Position numbers and translations under genes: made by a program
Assembly: GCA_024742935.1 (NCBI GenBank)
Contig: JANSXN010000017.1
Span: forward strand, 1 to 45,348
DNA: 45,348 nucleotides
Reading direction: 5' to 3'
Origin: Flavobacteriaceae bacterium
GTDB lineage: Bacteria; Bacteroidota; Bacteroidia; Flavobacteriales; Flavobacteriaceae
Notes under the pieces: model-generated
Database searches by the model: none
Told to the model about the DNA's origin: nothing
What the model saw: only the letters and a program-made list of their open reading frames with translations
In this document: piece after piece, positions 1-8,442 of the stretch
Layout: every line of letters begins with the position of its first letter
How positions within the stretch are numbered: position 1 is the stretch's first letter

Positions 1-842
1 CCCTCGACTTAGGCGCAGACTATGTAGCCACAGGTCACTATTGTAGAAAAGATACTATTGTTAAGAACGGGAAAGAAATTCACCGATTGCTTTCGGGTAA
101 AGACCCAAATAAAGATCAATCTTACTTTTTATGCCAGCTTTCGCAGGAACAACTATCAAAAACGTTGTTTCCCGTAGGTGAATTACTAAAACCTGAAGTG
201 CGAAAAATAGCCAAAGAACAAAACCTAATTACAGCAGAAAAACGAGACTCGCAGGGTCTTTGTTTTATCGGAAAAGTGCGCTTGCCTGATTTTCTTCAAC
301 AACAATTAAAACCCAAAGAAGGAATCATTATTGAAGTGCCGCAAGAAAGTCCAGTATTTACTGAAAAGATAAAGGGGAGGATTACTCCTTACGAAAAAGA
401 AAGTGAAAAATTTGAATATACCCCACAAGATGGTAAAGTAGTGGGCAGGCATCAAGGCGCTCACTTTTTTACTAAGGGGCAACGAAAAGGACTCGCTGTG
501 GGTGGCACCAAAGAGCCACTTTTTATAATAGAAACAGATGTCAAGGAGAACATTGTTTACACCGGGCAGGGTAAGAATCATCCCGGTTTGTTTCGAAAAG
601 GACTTTTTGTAAAACAAGAAGAAGTTCACTGGGTAAGACCTGACTTAACCCTTAATGAAGATGAAACTCTCGAGGTCGTGGCACGAATTAGATACAGGCA
701 ACCTCTTGAAAAAGCAACGCTACATCAAACAATTAATGGATTATATGTTATCTTTGAAAAACCGCAAACAGCAATCAGTGAAGGTCAGTTTGTAGCATGG
801 TACCATGATGATGAGTTGCTTGGTAGTGGGGTTATTTCTTAA
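1..842 (+). CDS. mnmA: tRNA-specific 2-thiouridylase MnmA (3' part)
   Basis: The frame is open from the left edge, so the N-terminus, including the PP-loop ATP site and the first catalytic cysteine, lies outside the window. About 279 residues are visible. MnmA puts sulfur on U34 of Lys, Glu and Gln tRNAs in the cytoplasm. Family signs are [10 protein letters not shown] near the start, the KDQSYFL stretch, and GLCFIG, which carries the second catalytic cysteine. The C-terminal beta-barrel region contains [13 protein letters not shown] and ends with [12 protein letters not shown] charged insert lies between GIIIEVPQ and GRHQGAHFF (positions about 325-450), which I believe is common in flavobacterial homologues. 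The first ATG in frame (87) is internal and is not the start. A hairpin straddles the stop codon. Confidence 0.93.
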   Translation, partial: LDLGADYVATGHYCRKDTIVKNGKEIHRLLSGKDPNKDQSYFLCQLSQEQLSKTLFPVGELLKPEVRKIAKEQNLITAEKRDSQGLCFIGKVRLPDFLQQQLKPKEGIIIEVPQESPVFTEKIKGRITPYEKESEKFEYTPQDGKVVGRHQGAHFFTKGQRKGLAVGGTKEPLFIIETDVKENIVYTGQGKNHPGLFRKGLFVKQEEVHWVRPDLTLNEDETLEVVARIRYRQPLEKATLHQTINGLYVIFEKPQTAISEGQFVAWYHDDELLGSGVIS

Positions 843-860
843 AGTCCTAGTGACTTTAAG
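838..860 (+). terminator. Hairpin at the mnmA stop codon
   Basis: A perfect 9-bp inverted repeat (CTTAAAGTC at 838-846, GACTTTAAG at 852-860, 5-base loop) overlaps the mnmA stop and is followed by a T-rich run (868-885). It could end mnmA transcription, although the T-tract is broken. The stretch 843-875 also looks like a degenerate copy of an AGTGTCTTAGTGG-type intergenic phrase. Confidence 0.4.
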
Positions 861-909
861 TGTCTTAGTGGTTTTATTTTTATGTTCTTATTAAAAAAAT
901 CTATATCAA

Positions 910-2517
910 ATGAAAAAAATTGCTTTACTTTTTTCTCTCCTAATTTTTCAGGGCATTCAAGCTCAAATAGAAGATGCCTGGATCTTTTTTGCAGATAAAG
1001 AAAATGTCCAAGCTTCTATCGATAACCCCATAACAATTTTATCTCAGGCAGCTATTGATCGTAAAACTTTACAAAATACTCCCATCGATGAAAGGGACGT
1101 GCCGGTCAATGAAAATTATATCACCCAAATCAAAGCTCAGCCAGGTATAACCGTATTTGCCAAATCAAAGTGGATGAACTGTGTGTATGTAAGAGGTACC
1201 CAGTCAAACATAGATAATTTATTAGACTTACCTTTTGTTATCGATGTCGAATATGCAGATAAATCATTGAATTTTGCTTCAGGGAATAATCCGGTTGAAG
1301 ACAAGTTCGCCTTGGAAAACATCGGCAGAAACTTTAACTATGGTTTTGCAGCCAACCAAATTGAAATGATTGCCGGAGATTACCTGCACAACGAAGGTTA
1401 TACAGGAACCGGAATAACAATAGCAGTGTTGGATAGTGGTTTTCCGGGAGTGGATACCCAAGGCGGTTTTGCCTATGTGCGCGATGATGGACGAATTCTT
1501 GGAACCTATGATTTTGTAGAGCGAAGTGAAATCATCAACAACAACAGCTCTCACGGAACCCGAACTTTTAGTGATATAGGAGGCTATATAGAAAATGAAT
1601 TTGTTGGCACAGCACCTGACGCTTCTTTTTATCTTTTTAAAACCGAAGATGTTACCAGTGAAACTCCAGTCGAAGAGGCCTATTGGGTAGAAGCTATTGA
1701 AAGAGCTGATAGTTTAGGGGTTTATGTTGTAAATACGTCTTTGGGTTATAGGTCATATGACAATCCTGCTTATTCTCATACCTATGAAGATTTAGATGGT
1801 CAAACCACTTTTTCAGTACGTGGTGCCAATCATGGATTTGACAAAGGATTGTTGCTTTTAACTTCTGCAGGGAATAGTGGTAACAGTGATTTTCCCTGGG
1901 TAGGGACACCGGGTGATTCCCCGGGAATGCTTACCATAGGAGCAGTAGATCCTGATGGAAATGCAACTGGTTTCAGTTCTCAAGGACCCACTATTGATGG
2001 TAGAGTAAAACCTGATGTGATGGCTCAAGGAGGAAATGCATATGTCATTAATCAAAACAACGAAATTGTCACCAATAACGGAACCTCATTCAGTTCGCCC
2101 ATTACTGCCGGTGCTGTTGCTTGTCTCTGGCAAGCCAAACCTGAATTAACCAATGCTCAAATCATGCAGCTCGTGAGAGAGTCAGCTCATTTGTATAACA
2201 ATCCAACTGACAAGATGGGCTATGGAATTCCTAATTTTCAGGTAGCACTCGATGCGCTTTTATCACTTGAAAATCAAACCGGCCAACAATTGTCAGTCTA
2301 TCCAAATCCGGTAGCAGATAATTTAATGATTGAGTTTTCAAATTCTATTGAACCTGTTTCTATGCGTCTTTATAACGCATTGGGTGTACTTATTTTGCAG
2401 GAAACTCTTGTCGGCTCAAAAAACAACTTGAATCTTTCAACCTTATCAAGCGGATTTTATATTTTAAAACTGCAATCCGAAAACTTGAATCAATCCTTAA
2501 AAATTGTCAAGAAATAA
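910..2517 (+). CDS. Secreted subtilisin-like serine protease (S8) with T9SS sorting domain
   Basis: A 535-residue secreted endopeptidase. A signal peptide (about residues 1-18) is followed by a propeptide-like region to about residue 140. The subtilase domain (about 155-450) carries the full triad: Asp175 in AVLDSG, His215 in SSHGTRT and Ser393 in GTSFSSP. The oxyanion Asn sits in TSAGNSGN. Residues about 461-535 (SVYPNPV to the final KIVKK) form a type A T9SS sorting domain, so the enzyme is predicted to cross the outer membrane and be cell-surface bound or released. The residue after HGT is Arg rather than the usual His. The next gene starts directly after this stop, so the two are probably co-transcribed, though their functions look unrelated. 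The substrate is unknown. Confidence 0.9.
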   Translation: MKKIALLFSLLIFQGIQAQIEDAWIFFADKENVQASIDNPITILSQAAIDRKTLQNTPIDERDVPVNENYITQIKAQPGITVFAKSKWMNCVYVRGTQSNIDNLLDLPFVIDVEYADKSLNFASGNNPVEDKFALENIGRNFNYGFAANQIEMIAGDYLHNEGYTGTGITIAVLDSGFPGVDTQGGFAYVRDDGRILGTYDFVERSEIINNNSSHGTRTFSDIGGYIENEFVGTAPDASFYLFKTEDVTSETPVEEAYWVEAIERADSLGVYVVNTSLGYRSYDNPAYSHTYEDLDGQTTFSVRGANHGFDKGLLLLTSAGNSGNSDFPWVGTPGDSPGMLTIGAVDPDGNATGFSSQGPTIDGRVKPDVMAQGGNAYVINQNNEIVTNNGTSFSSPITAGAVACLWQAKPELTNAQIMQLVRESAHLYNNPTDKMGYGIPNFQVALDALLSLENQTGQQLSVYPNPVADNLMIEFSNSIEPVSMRLYNALGVLILQETLVGSKNNLNLSTLSSGFYILKLQSENLNQSLKIVKK

Positions 2518-3462
2518 ATGAGTTCAAATAGAATTACCTCTCTTTTTAGCATTAAATATCCCATCATACAAGCCGGAATGATCTGGAACAGCGGTTGGCG
2601 TCTTGCCAGTGCCGTGAGTAATGCCGGTGGTTTGGGAATTATTGGAGCAGGCTCTATGTATCCTGAAGTGCTGAGGGAACACATTCAAAAATGCAAAAAA
2701 GCGACAGAGAAACCTTTTGGTGTCAACGTGCCCATGCTCTATCCTGATATTGATAAAATTATAGAAATTATTGTAGAGGAAGGAGTGAAAATTGTTTTTA
2801 CCTCTGCCGGAAATCCGAAGACATATACCTCATTACTCAAAGAAAAAGGCATCACCGTGGTTCACGTGGTGAGCAGTGTCAAGTTTGCTCTAAAAGCTCA
2901 GGAAGCCGGTGTTGATGCCGTGGTTGCCGAAGGCTTTGAAGCGGGAGGCCACAACGGAAGGGAGGAAACAACCACCTTTACCTTAATTCCCATGGTGAAA
3001 GAACAATTGAAGGTGCCACTAATTGCCGCAGGCGGCATTGCTACAGGACGTGGGATGCTGGCAGCCATGGTGCTTGGTGCAGATGGTGTTCAGGTGGGAA
3101 GTCGTTTTGTAGCCAGTGAAGAATCTTCGGCACACCGTGCTTTCAAGGAAGTGGTGGTTAATGCAAAAGAAGGTGACACAGTGCTCACTTTGAAAGAACT
3201 TGCTCCCGTGCGTCTTATTAAAAATAAATTCTTTGAAGACGTACAAGCGCTTTACGCGAAAAAATTCACTGTTGAAGAATTAAAAGAATTACTGGGAAGG
3301 GCGCGAGCAAAACGCGGTATGTTTGAAGGTGACCTTGAGGAAGGCGAACTCGAAATAGGTCAAATCTCCGGATTGATTCACGATATCAAACCGGCTGCAC
3401 AAATTCTCAACGAAATGGTAGATGAATTTGAAGCTGCTAAAAACGAAATTTCTAATTTGTAA
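2518..3462 (+). CDS. Nitronate monooxygenase / FabK-like FMN enzyme
   Basis: A 314-residue TIM-barrel flavoprotein of the 2-nitropropane dioxygenase family. Visible family motifs are PIIQAGM near the N-terminus, GGLGIIGAGSM (about 38-48), AEGFEAGGHNG with the active-site-region histidine, and the FMN phosphate-binding stretch AAGGIATGRGM followed by GADGVQVGSRF. The family includes nitronate monooxygenases, which oxidise alkyl nitronates, and FabK enoyl-ACP reductases. The sequence alone does not separate these two roles. Its ATG follows the upstream TAA with no gap, so translation is probably coupled to the protease gene. Cytoplasmic, with no signal peptide. Confidence 0.82.
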   Translation: MSSNRITSLFSIKYPIIQAGMIWNSGWRLASAVSNAGGLGIIGAGSMYPEVLREHIQKCKKATEKPFGVNVPMLYPDIDKIIEIIVEEGVKIVFTSAGNPKTYTSLLKEKGITVVHVVSSVKFALKAQEAGVDAVVAEGFEAGGHNGREETTTFTLIPMVKEQLKVPLIAAGGIATGRGMLAAMVLGADGVQVGSRFVASEESSAHRAFKEVVVNAKEGDTVLTLKELAPVRLIKNKFFEDVQALYAKKFTVEELKELLGRARAKRGMFEGDLEEGELEIGQISGLIHDIKPAAQILNEMVDEFEAAKNEISNL

Positions 3463-3527
3463 ATAAACCCTCTTCGGTTTTATCTCGAAACCATTGTAAC
3501 GAGAGGCTAGAGTAAACTAATTTTAAA

Positions 3528-4280
3528 ATGAGAAAGCTTTTTTTCATAACCCTATTATTTTTTCCAATCATTTCCTTTTCACAAATCATCAATGTAGAAT
3601 CTTTACGAAAAGTAACAGATACTTCAGGCTGGACCGGAAATACAAGTTTGAGTTTTTCATTAACCAAAAACACAAACACCATCATCAATTTTAAAAACAC
3701 TATTCATGTGCAGTACAAAATGAACAATCATTTGGCGTTGTTTGTTAATAACTTAGGCTTTGAGCAATCCGGAGGAGAAAGTTTTGTAAATAATGGTTCG
3801 CAACATTTGCGATACAATTATAAAGTATTTGAAAATATCACATGGGAAGCCTTTGTGCAATCTCAATACAACTCCATAGCAAAAATTAAATTCAGAGGAC
3901 TCGCGGGAACCGGACCCAGGTTTAAACTTTTAGGTCTTGATAAATACCGCCTGTATCTTGGGACGCTACTAATGTATGAACATGAGGAACTCAACGAAGA
4001 GGCTCTAATCATTAATCGCGATTGGAGGGCCAGCACCTATCTTTCGTTAAGCTTTTTTCCCACAGATAACATTTCTTTTGTAAGCACGACTTATTACCAA
4101 CCCATTCTAAATGATTTTCGGGATTACAGAATCGCTTCAGAAAATTCATTTGTACTGGGGATTCTGGAGAAACTATCACTGAGAGTCACCTATACCCTAA
4201 CCTTTGACGCCACTCCTGCTAGAGAGGTGCCAAACACCTTCTACAATTTGAGTACGGGTTTATTGTATGCTTTTGATTAA
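3528..4280 (+). CDS. DUF481-type outer-membrane beta-barrel protein
   Basis: A 250-residue protein with a cleavable signal peptide (MRKLFFITLLFFPIISFSQ). The rest alternates polar and hydrophobic residues in strand-length blocks, as in a small outer-membrane barrel. The WTGNTSLSFSL start, the repeated aromatic strand ends and the GTGPRFKLL turn resemble the DUF481 (YdiY-like, 'salt-induced outer membrane protein') family. Its role is unknown. It is transcribed towards lysA and the two share a bidirectional hairpin terminator. The family call rests on pattern only. Confidence 0.6.
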   Translation: MRKLFFITLLFFPIISFSQIINVESLRKVTDTSGWTGNTSLSFSLTKNTNTIINFKNTIHVQYKMNNHLALFVNNLGFEQSGGESFVNNGSQHLRYNYKVFENITWEAFVQSQYNSIAKIKFRGLAGTGPRFKLLGLDKYRLYLGTLLMYEHEELNEEALIINRDWRASTYLSLSFFPTDNISFVSTTYYQPILNDFRDYRIASENSFVLGILEKLSLRVTYTLTFDATPAREVPNTFYNLSTGLLYAFD

Positions 4281-4285
4281 TATCA

Positions 4286-4329
4286 AACCCTCTCAGGGTT
4301 CATCCCGAAGCCTCGGGACTGAGAGGGTT
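4286..4329. terminator. Bidirectional terminator between the DUF481 gene and lysA
   Basis: An 11-bp perfect inverted repeat (AACCCTCTCAG at 4286-4296, CTGAGAGGGTT at 4319-4329) encloses a second 5-bp hairpin (CCCGA 4304-4308, TCGGG 4313-4317). It fills the gap between convergent genes. Neither side has a long T-tract. Confidence 0.65.
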
Positions 4330-4335
4330 CAGTAA

Positions 4336-5541
4336 TTAAATAGAAACCAACACCTGATTTTTCAGCAAGTCATCCATGGTTTCCCGTTTTCTGATGAGGT
4401 GGGCTTCGCCTTTATACCAAAGCACTTCAGCAGGGCGAAAGCGAGAGTTGTAATTGCTCGCCATTGTAAAACAATAAGCCCCGGCATTATAGAACGCCAA
4501 GATATCACCTTCACTGATTTCAGTAATTCTGCGATTATTGGCAAAGGTGTCTGTTTCGCATATATAGCCCACTACAGAATAAAAACGTTCTTTGCCTTTA
4601 GGGTTTGAAATGTTTTCAATGTGGTGGGTCACGCCATAAAGCATCGGGCGAATCAAATGATTGAATCCGCTATCGACTTGCGCAAAAACGGTTGAGGTGG
4701 TTTGTTTGATGCCGTTTACTTTAACCAGAAATTTCCCGGCTTCGCTTACGAGAAATTTACCCGGTTCAAACGCCAGGGTGAGTTCGCGACCATATTCTGT
4801 GCTAAAATCATTAAAGCGTTTGCTAAGTTTTTTGCCCAGCTCTTCAATATTGGTTTCGATATCATCTTTTTTGTAAGGCACTTTAAATCCGCTTCCAAAG
4901 TCGATAAATTCGAGTGTTTTGAAATTTTTGGCGGCATCAAAAAGAATTTCGCTGGCATATAAAAACACATCGATATCGAGAATATCACTTCCGGTATGCA
5001 TATGAATCCCGTTGATGTTCATTCCCGTATTTTCGACAATGCGCAACAAGAGTGGCATTTGGTGAATGGAGATTCCAAATTTAGAATCAATATGGCCCAC
5101 AGAAATATTGGTATTTCCGCCCGCCATCACGTGTGGGTTTATGCGAATGCACACCGGTGTTTTGGGATGTTTGGTTCCAAATTGTTCCAGGATAGACAAG
5201 TTGTCAATATTGATTTGGACACCCAGGGCCGCCACAGTTTCAATTTCTTCTAATGACACTCCATTAGGTGTGAAAATAATGTTAGCGGGTTCAAAACCGG
5301 CCTCGAGCCCCAGTCTCACTTCCTGGATGGAAACTGTGTCTAAAGCTGCACCCAGCGAATGTAAAAACTTTAAGACAGAAATATTGGAATTGGCTTTCAC
5401 GGCATAGTGAAACTTCACCTGTTTGACCTTTTTAAATGCTGAAGTTAAACGTTTATACTGAGAAGCAATTTTCTCAGCATCATACACATAAACCGGACTT
5501 CCAAAGTCCTGAGCAATTTTCAAAAGGTCTTGATTTGTCAT
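4336..5541 (-). CDS. lysA: Diaminopimelate decarboxylase LysA
   Basis: A 401-residue PLP enzyme that decarboxylates meso-diaminopimelate to L-lysine, the last step of lysine synthesis, in the cytoplasm. The fold type III barrel carries the PLP lysine Lys49 in FHYAVKAN, the HMHTGSD motif (His180, His182) and EPGKF (about 259-263). The C-terminal sheet domain has the substrate cysteine Cys328 in GYICETDTF and the YNAGAY motif. Length is normal for the family. The gene stands alone on the minus strand, divergent from sucC. A TAnnTTTG box lies about 40 bases upstream of its ATG. Confidence 0.93.
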   Translation of the reverse strand: MTNQDLLKIAQDFGSPVYVYDAEKIASQYKRLTSAFKKVKQVKFHYAVKANSNISVLKFLHSLGAALDTVSIQEVRLGLEAGFEPANIIFTPNGVSLEEIETVAALGVQINIDNLSILEQFGTKHPKTPVCIRINPHVMAGGNTNISVGHIDSKFGISIHQMPLLLRIVENTGMNINGIHMHTGSDILDIDVFLYASEILFDAAKNFKTLEFIDFGSGFKVPYKKDDIETNIEELGKKLSKRFNDFSTEYGRELTLAFEPGKFLVSEAGKFLVKVNGIKQTTSTVFAQVDSGFNHLIRPMLYGVTHHIENISNPKGKERFYSVVGYICETDTFANNRRITEISEGDILAFYNAGAYCFTMASNYNSRFRPAEVLWYKGEAHLIRKRETMDDLLKNQVLVSI

Positions 5542-5579
5542 TTTTTTTAGGTTAAAAATTAAATATAATTATGAGTCCA

Positions 5580-5587
5580 CAAAAGTA
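5580..5587 (-). promoter_or_regulatory. -7 box of the lysA promoter
   Basis: Read on the minus strand this is TACTTTTG, a full match to the Bacteroidota TAnnTTTG element. It would give a leader of about 33 bases. I see no clear -33 TTG at the usual spacing. Confidence 0.4.
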
Positions 5588-5651
5588 TTCAACCTAATGG
5601 ACTTTTAAATAAAAAACTTTCTTAAAAGAGTTGTTTTAAAATTAAAAAACA

Positions 5652-5682
5652 TTGCTTCACTACCATGCTTTTGTTACTTTTG
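5652..5682 (+). promoter_or_regulatory. sucC promoter (TTG-N20-TACTTTTG)
   Basis: A TTG (5652-5654) is followed after 20 bases by TACTTTTG (5675-5682), matching the Bacteroidota sigma-A consensus in both boxes and in spacing. The predicted transcript starts near 5688, leaving a leader of about 27 bases before the ATG at 5715. Confidence 0.65.
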
Positions 5683-5714
5683 CAACTTATTAATTTAAAG
5701 AGAAACTCTCCACT

Positions 5715-6905
5715 ATGAATCTACACGAGTATCAAGGAAAACAGATATTAAACAGCTTTGGCGTTGAAATCCAACGTGGTTATGTGGCACAAACCCCACA
5801 GGAAGCAGTAGAAGTAGCAAAAAAATTAACTGATGAAACCGGCACAAGTTGGTATGTCATCAAAGCACAGGTTCACGCAGGTGGACGTGGTAAAGGCGGT
5901 GGTGTGAAACTGGCAAAAGGGATTGAACACGTTGAAGATGTAGCAAGTCAAATTATAGGAATGGATCTCGTAACTCCACAAACCTCAGCCGAAGGAAAAC
6001 GAGTGCATCAAGTGCTTATCGCAGAAGATGTTTACGGTCCCGGAGAAAGTGAACCCAGCGAAATTTATATGAGCGTTCTGCTCAACCGCGCCACAGGAAA
6101 AAACATGATTATGTATTCAACTGAGGGTGGAATGGATATTGAAACAGTTGCTGAAAACACACCTCATTTGATATTTACTGAAGAGATTGATCCCGCTGTT
6201 GGAATGATGCCTTTTCAGGCACGTAAAGTAGCTTTTAACTTAGGTCTTGAAGGGAAAGCTTTTAAAGAAATGACTAAGTTTGTGACAGCTCTTTACACAG
6301 CCTACGATAAATCAGACTCTTCTTTATTTGAAATCAATCCTGTTCTGAAAACAAGTGATAACAGAATTATTGCAGTGGATGCCAAAGTAACTTTGGATGA
6401 GAATGCTTTATTCCGTCATAAAGATTATGCTGAAATGCGTGACCTTAGAGAGGAAAACCCCATTGAAGTAGAGGCCAGAGCCAAAGGGTTGAACTATGTT
6501 GACCTTGACGGAAACGTGGGTTGTATGGTCAATGGAGCCGGACTCGCTATGGCGACTATGGATTTGATTAAACAAGCAGGTGGGGAGCCTGCAAACTTCC
6601 TGGATGTGGGAGGAACAGCAGATGCAGAACGTGTGGAGGCTGCCTTTAAATTGATTTTAAAAGACCCTAAAGTAAAAGCTATATTAGTCAACATCTTTGG
6701 AGGAATTGTGCGTTGTGACCGTGTTGCACAAGGCATTGTAGATGCTTATAAAAATATTGGGACCATTAATGTACCCATCATTGTTCGCTTACAAGGAACC
6801 AATGCTGATATCGCCAAGGAATTAATCGATAAAAGCGGACTCAATGTGCATTCTGTCATACAGTTTCAGGAAGCGGCAGATAAAGTACAGGAAGTGCTTG
6901 CTTAA
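5715..6905 (+). CDS. sucC: Succinyl-CoA ligase (ADP-forming) beta subunit SucC
   Basis: A 396-residue TCA-cycle enzyme subunit. With SucD it converts succinyl-CoA to succinate with ATP or GTP formation. The N-terminal ATP-grasp domain starts MNLHEYQGKQIL and carries the glycine loop AGGRGKGGG. The C-terminal CoA-ligase domain shows NGAGLAMATMD, FLDVGGTA and NIFGGIVRCD. Length is typical for the family. It has its own promoter and a strong terminator, and no sucD follows, so the alpha subunit must be encoded elsewhere. Separated sucC and sucD genes are known in Bacteroidota. Confidence 0.96.
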   Translation: MNLHEYQGKQILNSFGVEIQRGYVAQTPQEAVEVAKKLTDETGTSWYVIKAQVHAGGRGKGGGVKLAKGIEHVEDVASQIIGMDLVTPQTSAEGKRVHQVLIAEDVYGPGESEPSEIYMSVLLNRATGKNMIMYSTEGGMDIETVAENTPHLIFTEEIDPAVGMMPFQARKVAFNLGLEGKAFKEMTKFVTALYTAYDKSDSSLFEINPVLKTSDNRIIAVDAKVTLDENALFRHKDYAEMRDLREENPIEVEARAKGLNYVDLDGNVGCMVNGAGLAMATMDLIKQAGGEPANFLDVGGTADAERVEAAFKLILKDPKVKAILVNIFGGIVRCDRVAQGIVDAYKNIGTINVPIIVRLQGTNADIAKELIDKSGLNVHSVIQFQEAADKVQEVLA

Positions 6906-6934
6906 GGTACACCTTTTAAATACTTCGTTTTACG

Positions 6935-6966
6935 AATCCCGGGTTGAAAAACTTGGGATTTTTTTA
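6935..6966 (+). terminator. Rho-independent terminator of sucC
   Basis: AATCCC (6935-6940) and GGGATT (6955-6960) form a 6-bp stem that runs straight into a T-tract, 30 bases after the sucC stop. Confidence 0.7.
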
Positions 6967-6984
6967 TGATTTCAAATTGACATT

Positions 6985-7001
6985 TTGGCATCTTATTAGC
7001 A
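6985..7001 (+). promoter_or_regulatory. Sigma-54-like promoter upstream of hsp20
   Basis: TTGGCATC followed by TAGCA keeps the invariant GG (6987-6988) and GC (6999-7000) dinucleotides exactly 10 bases apart, as in the -24/-12 elements of RpoN promoters. It departs from the TGGCACG/TTGCA consensus at three positions. It lies about 95 bases before the hsp20 ATG. A second candidate, TATTTTTG at 7023-7030, matches the ordinary -7 box but has no good -33 partner. Confidence 0.35.
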
Positions 7002-7096
7002 CATATTCAAGACATTATGTCTTATTTTTGTAATTGGAACTTAATTTGCTGAGTAGGTCATAAACAAAACAATGTTTAACCTTAAAAATAAATGTT

Positions 7097-7564
7097 ATGA
7101 GTTTAATTAAAAGAAATCAAGCATCGCCGTCGACAAGCCTATGGCGGCCGATGGACAGTTGGCTTCCCTCAATTTTTGAGGATTTATTTAACGAAGGCCG
7201 TTTAGCAGATGTGTCCAATTTTGGAAGTACACTTCCTGCAGTTAACATCAAAGAAACCGATGATGACTTTCAGGTTGAGGTGGCCGTTCCCGGAAAGAAA
7301 AAAGAGGACTTCACCATTGAACTGGATCAAAATGTATTGACAATTTCTTCAGAAGACAAAAACGAAAAAGAACAAACTTCAAAAGACGGAAGATACACAC
7401 GTAAAGAGTTTAACTATTCCTCTTTCAAAAGAGCATTCACTTTACCTGATACGGTAGAACAAGACAAAATAGAGGCGGTATACAACCACGGTGTTTTAAA
7501 CATCAGCGTTCCAAAACGTGAGGAAAGTAAACAAAAGCCTAAGAGAATGATTGCAGTTTCATAG
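7097..7564 (+). CDS. Hsp20 / alpha-crystallin small heat-shock protein
   Basis: A 155-residue ATP-independent cytoplasmic holdase chaperone. The N-terminal arm contains WLPSIFEDLF. The alpha-crystallin beta-sandwich spans about residues 45-145 with VNIKETDDDFQVEVAVPG and YNHGVLNISVPKRE, and the tail is basic. The ATG at 7097 is chosen because the ATG at 7092 is out of frame and meets a stop after two codons. The gene stands alone with a strong terminator, which suits stress control. Its leader holds both a sigma-54-like site and an ordinary -7 box. Confidence 0.95.
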   Translation: MSLIKRNQASPSTSLWRPMDSWLPSIFEDLFNEGRLADVSNFGSTLPAVNIKETDDDFQVEVAVPGKKKEDFTIELDQNVLTISSEDKNEKEQTSKDGRYTRKEFNYSSFKRAFTLPDTVEQDKIEAVYNHGVLNISVPKREESKQKPKRMIAVS

Positions 7565-7614
7565 TTTGTTCGCCACCCGGCGGATAAGCAATAATTTGGT
7601 TGGTTAGTTAGTTG

Positions 7615-7649
7615 GCTGCCCTCTTCGCAATCGGAGGGCAGCTTTTTTT
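7615..7649 (+). terminator. Rho-independent terminator of hsp20
   Basis: A 9-bp GC-rich perfect stem (GCTGCCCTC 7615-7623, GAGGGCAGC 7634-7642) is followed by seven T residues. It lies just outside the end of the convergent TIGR02757 gene. Confidence 0.9.
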
Positions 7650-7654
7650 GTTTA

Positions 7655-8434
7655 TCACTTAAACCCCTCAAAAACACCCAATCCAAACAAGGCAAAATCA
7701 TATTTAGCAGGATCAACGGAGTCGAGTTTTCTTAATGAGGTATCTAATTCATACACCGCTTTGGCATCATTTTGCTTCCGCGAAAGAAGTCCAAGCTTTC
7801 GGGCTACATTTCCGCTATGAACATCAAGCGGGCACGAGAGCAGGGCAGGAGAGAGGCTCTTCCAGATTCCAAAATCCACACCGGCATTGTCCTGTCTCAC
7901 CATCCATCTTAAAAACATATTGATGCGCTTTGCAGCACTATTTTTCAAAGGGTCTGAAATATGTTTCAAGGTTCGTTTCTGATGGGGAATGCTGAAAAAT
8001 ACTTTTTTAAACTCGTGAATAGCCGGTTGCAAAGAGTCTTCATTTGCATTTCTTCTGAAGACATCTTCCAAGCCTTTGTGATTTGTATAGATGTTTTTCA
8101 ATGATTGAATAAAAAACTTTAAATCGGTTCCGTTGAATGTGCGGTGTACAAAGTTTTCAAGCGTTGCTAACTCTTTTTCAGAGTGATTTAGAATAAAATC
8201 ATAAGGATTATTTCCCAAAAGTTCAATAAGTCTATTACCACTTTTGATGATGCTTATTCGGTTTCCCCAGGCAATAGTTGCGATGAGAAAAGCACTTATT
8301 TCAATATCTTCTTTCGCTGTAAAGCGATGTGGAATTTGAATTGGGTCTGAGGTTATAAATTGGGGTGCGTTGTATTGAAAGGCTTTTTCGTCAAGAAATT
8401 CTTTGAGTTCAGACTGTTTAATAATTCCCTTCAC
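7655..8434 (-). CDS. TIGR02757 (DUF2400) family protein
   Basis: A 259-residue cytoplasmic protein of a conserved Bacteroidota/Spirochaete-type family of unknown function. Recognisable stretches are AFLIATIAWGNR near residue 50, MFLRWMVRQD, the DVHSGNVARKLGLL segment, and LDSVDPAKYDFALFGLG at the C-terminus. The last two resemble parts of helix-hairpin-helix DNA glycosylase folds. No catalytic role can be assigned. It starts 8 bases after the stop of the LolD-like ATPase gene and is almost certainly co-transcribed with it. Confidence 0.8.
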   Translation of the reverse strand: MKGIIKQSELKEFLDEKAFQYNAPQFITSDPIQIPHRFTAKEDIEISAFLIATIAWGNRISIIKSGNRLIELLGNNPYDFILNHSEKELATLENFVHRTFNGTDLKFFIQSLKNIYTNHKGLEDVFRRNANEDSLQPAIHEFKKVFFSIPHQKRTLKHISDPLKNSAAKRINMFLRWMVRQDNAGVDFGIWKSLSPALLSCPLDVHSGNVARKLGLLSRKQNDAKAVYELDTSLRKLDSVDPAKYDFALFGLGVFEGFK

Positions 8435-8442
8435 AGCAAAGT

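Noticed and set aside
5066-5407. 113-codon plus-strand frame inside lysA
   Set aside because: lysA on the other strand shows full catalytic motifs through this stretch; the opposite frame has no recognisable protein features.
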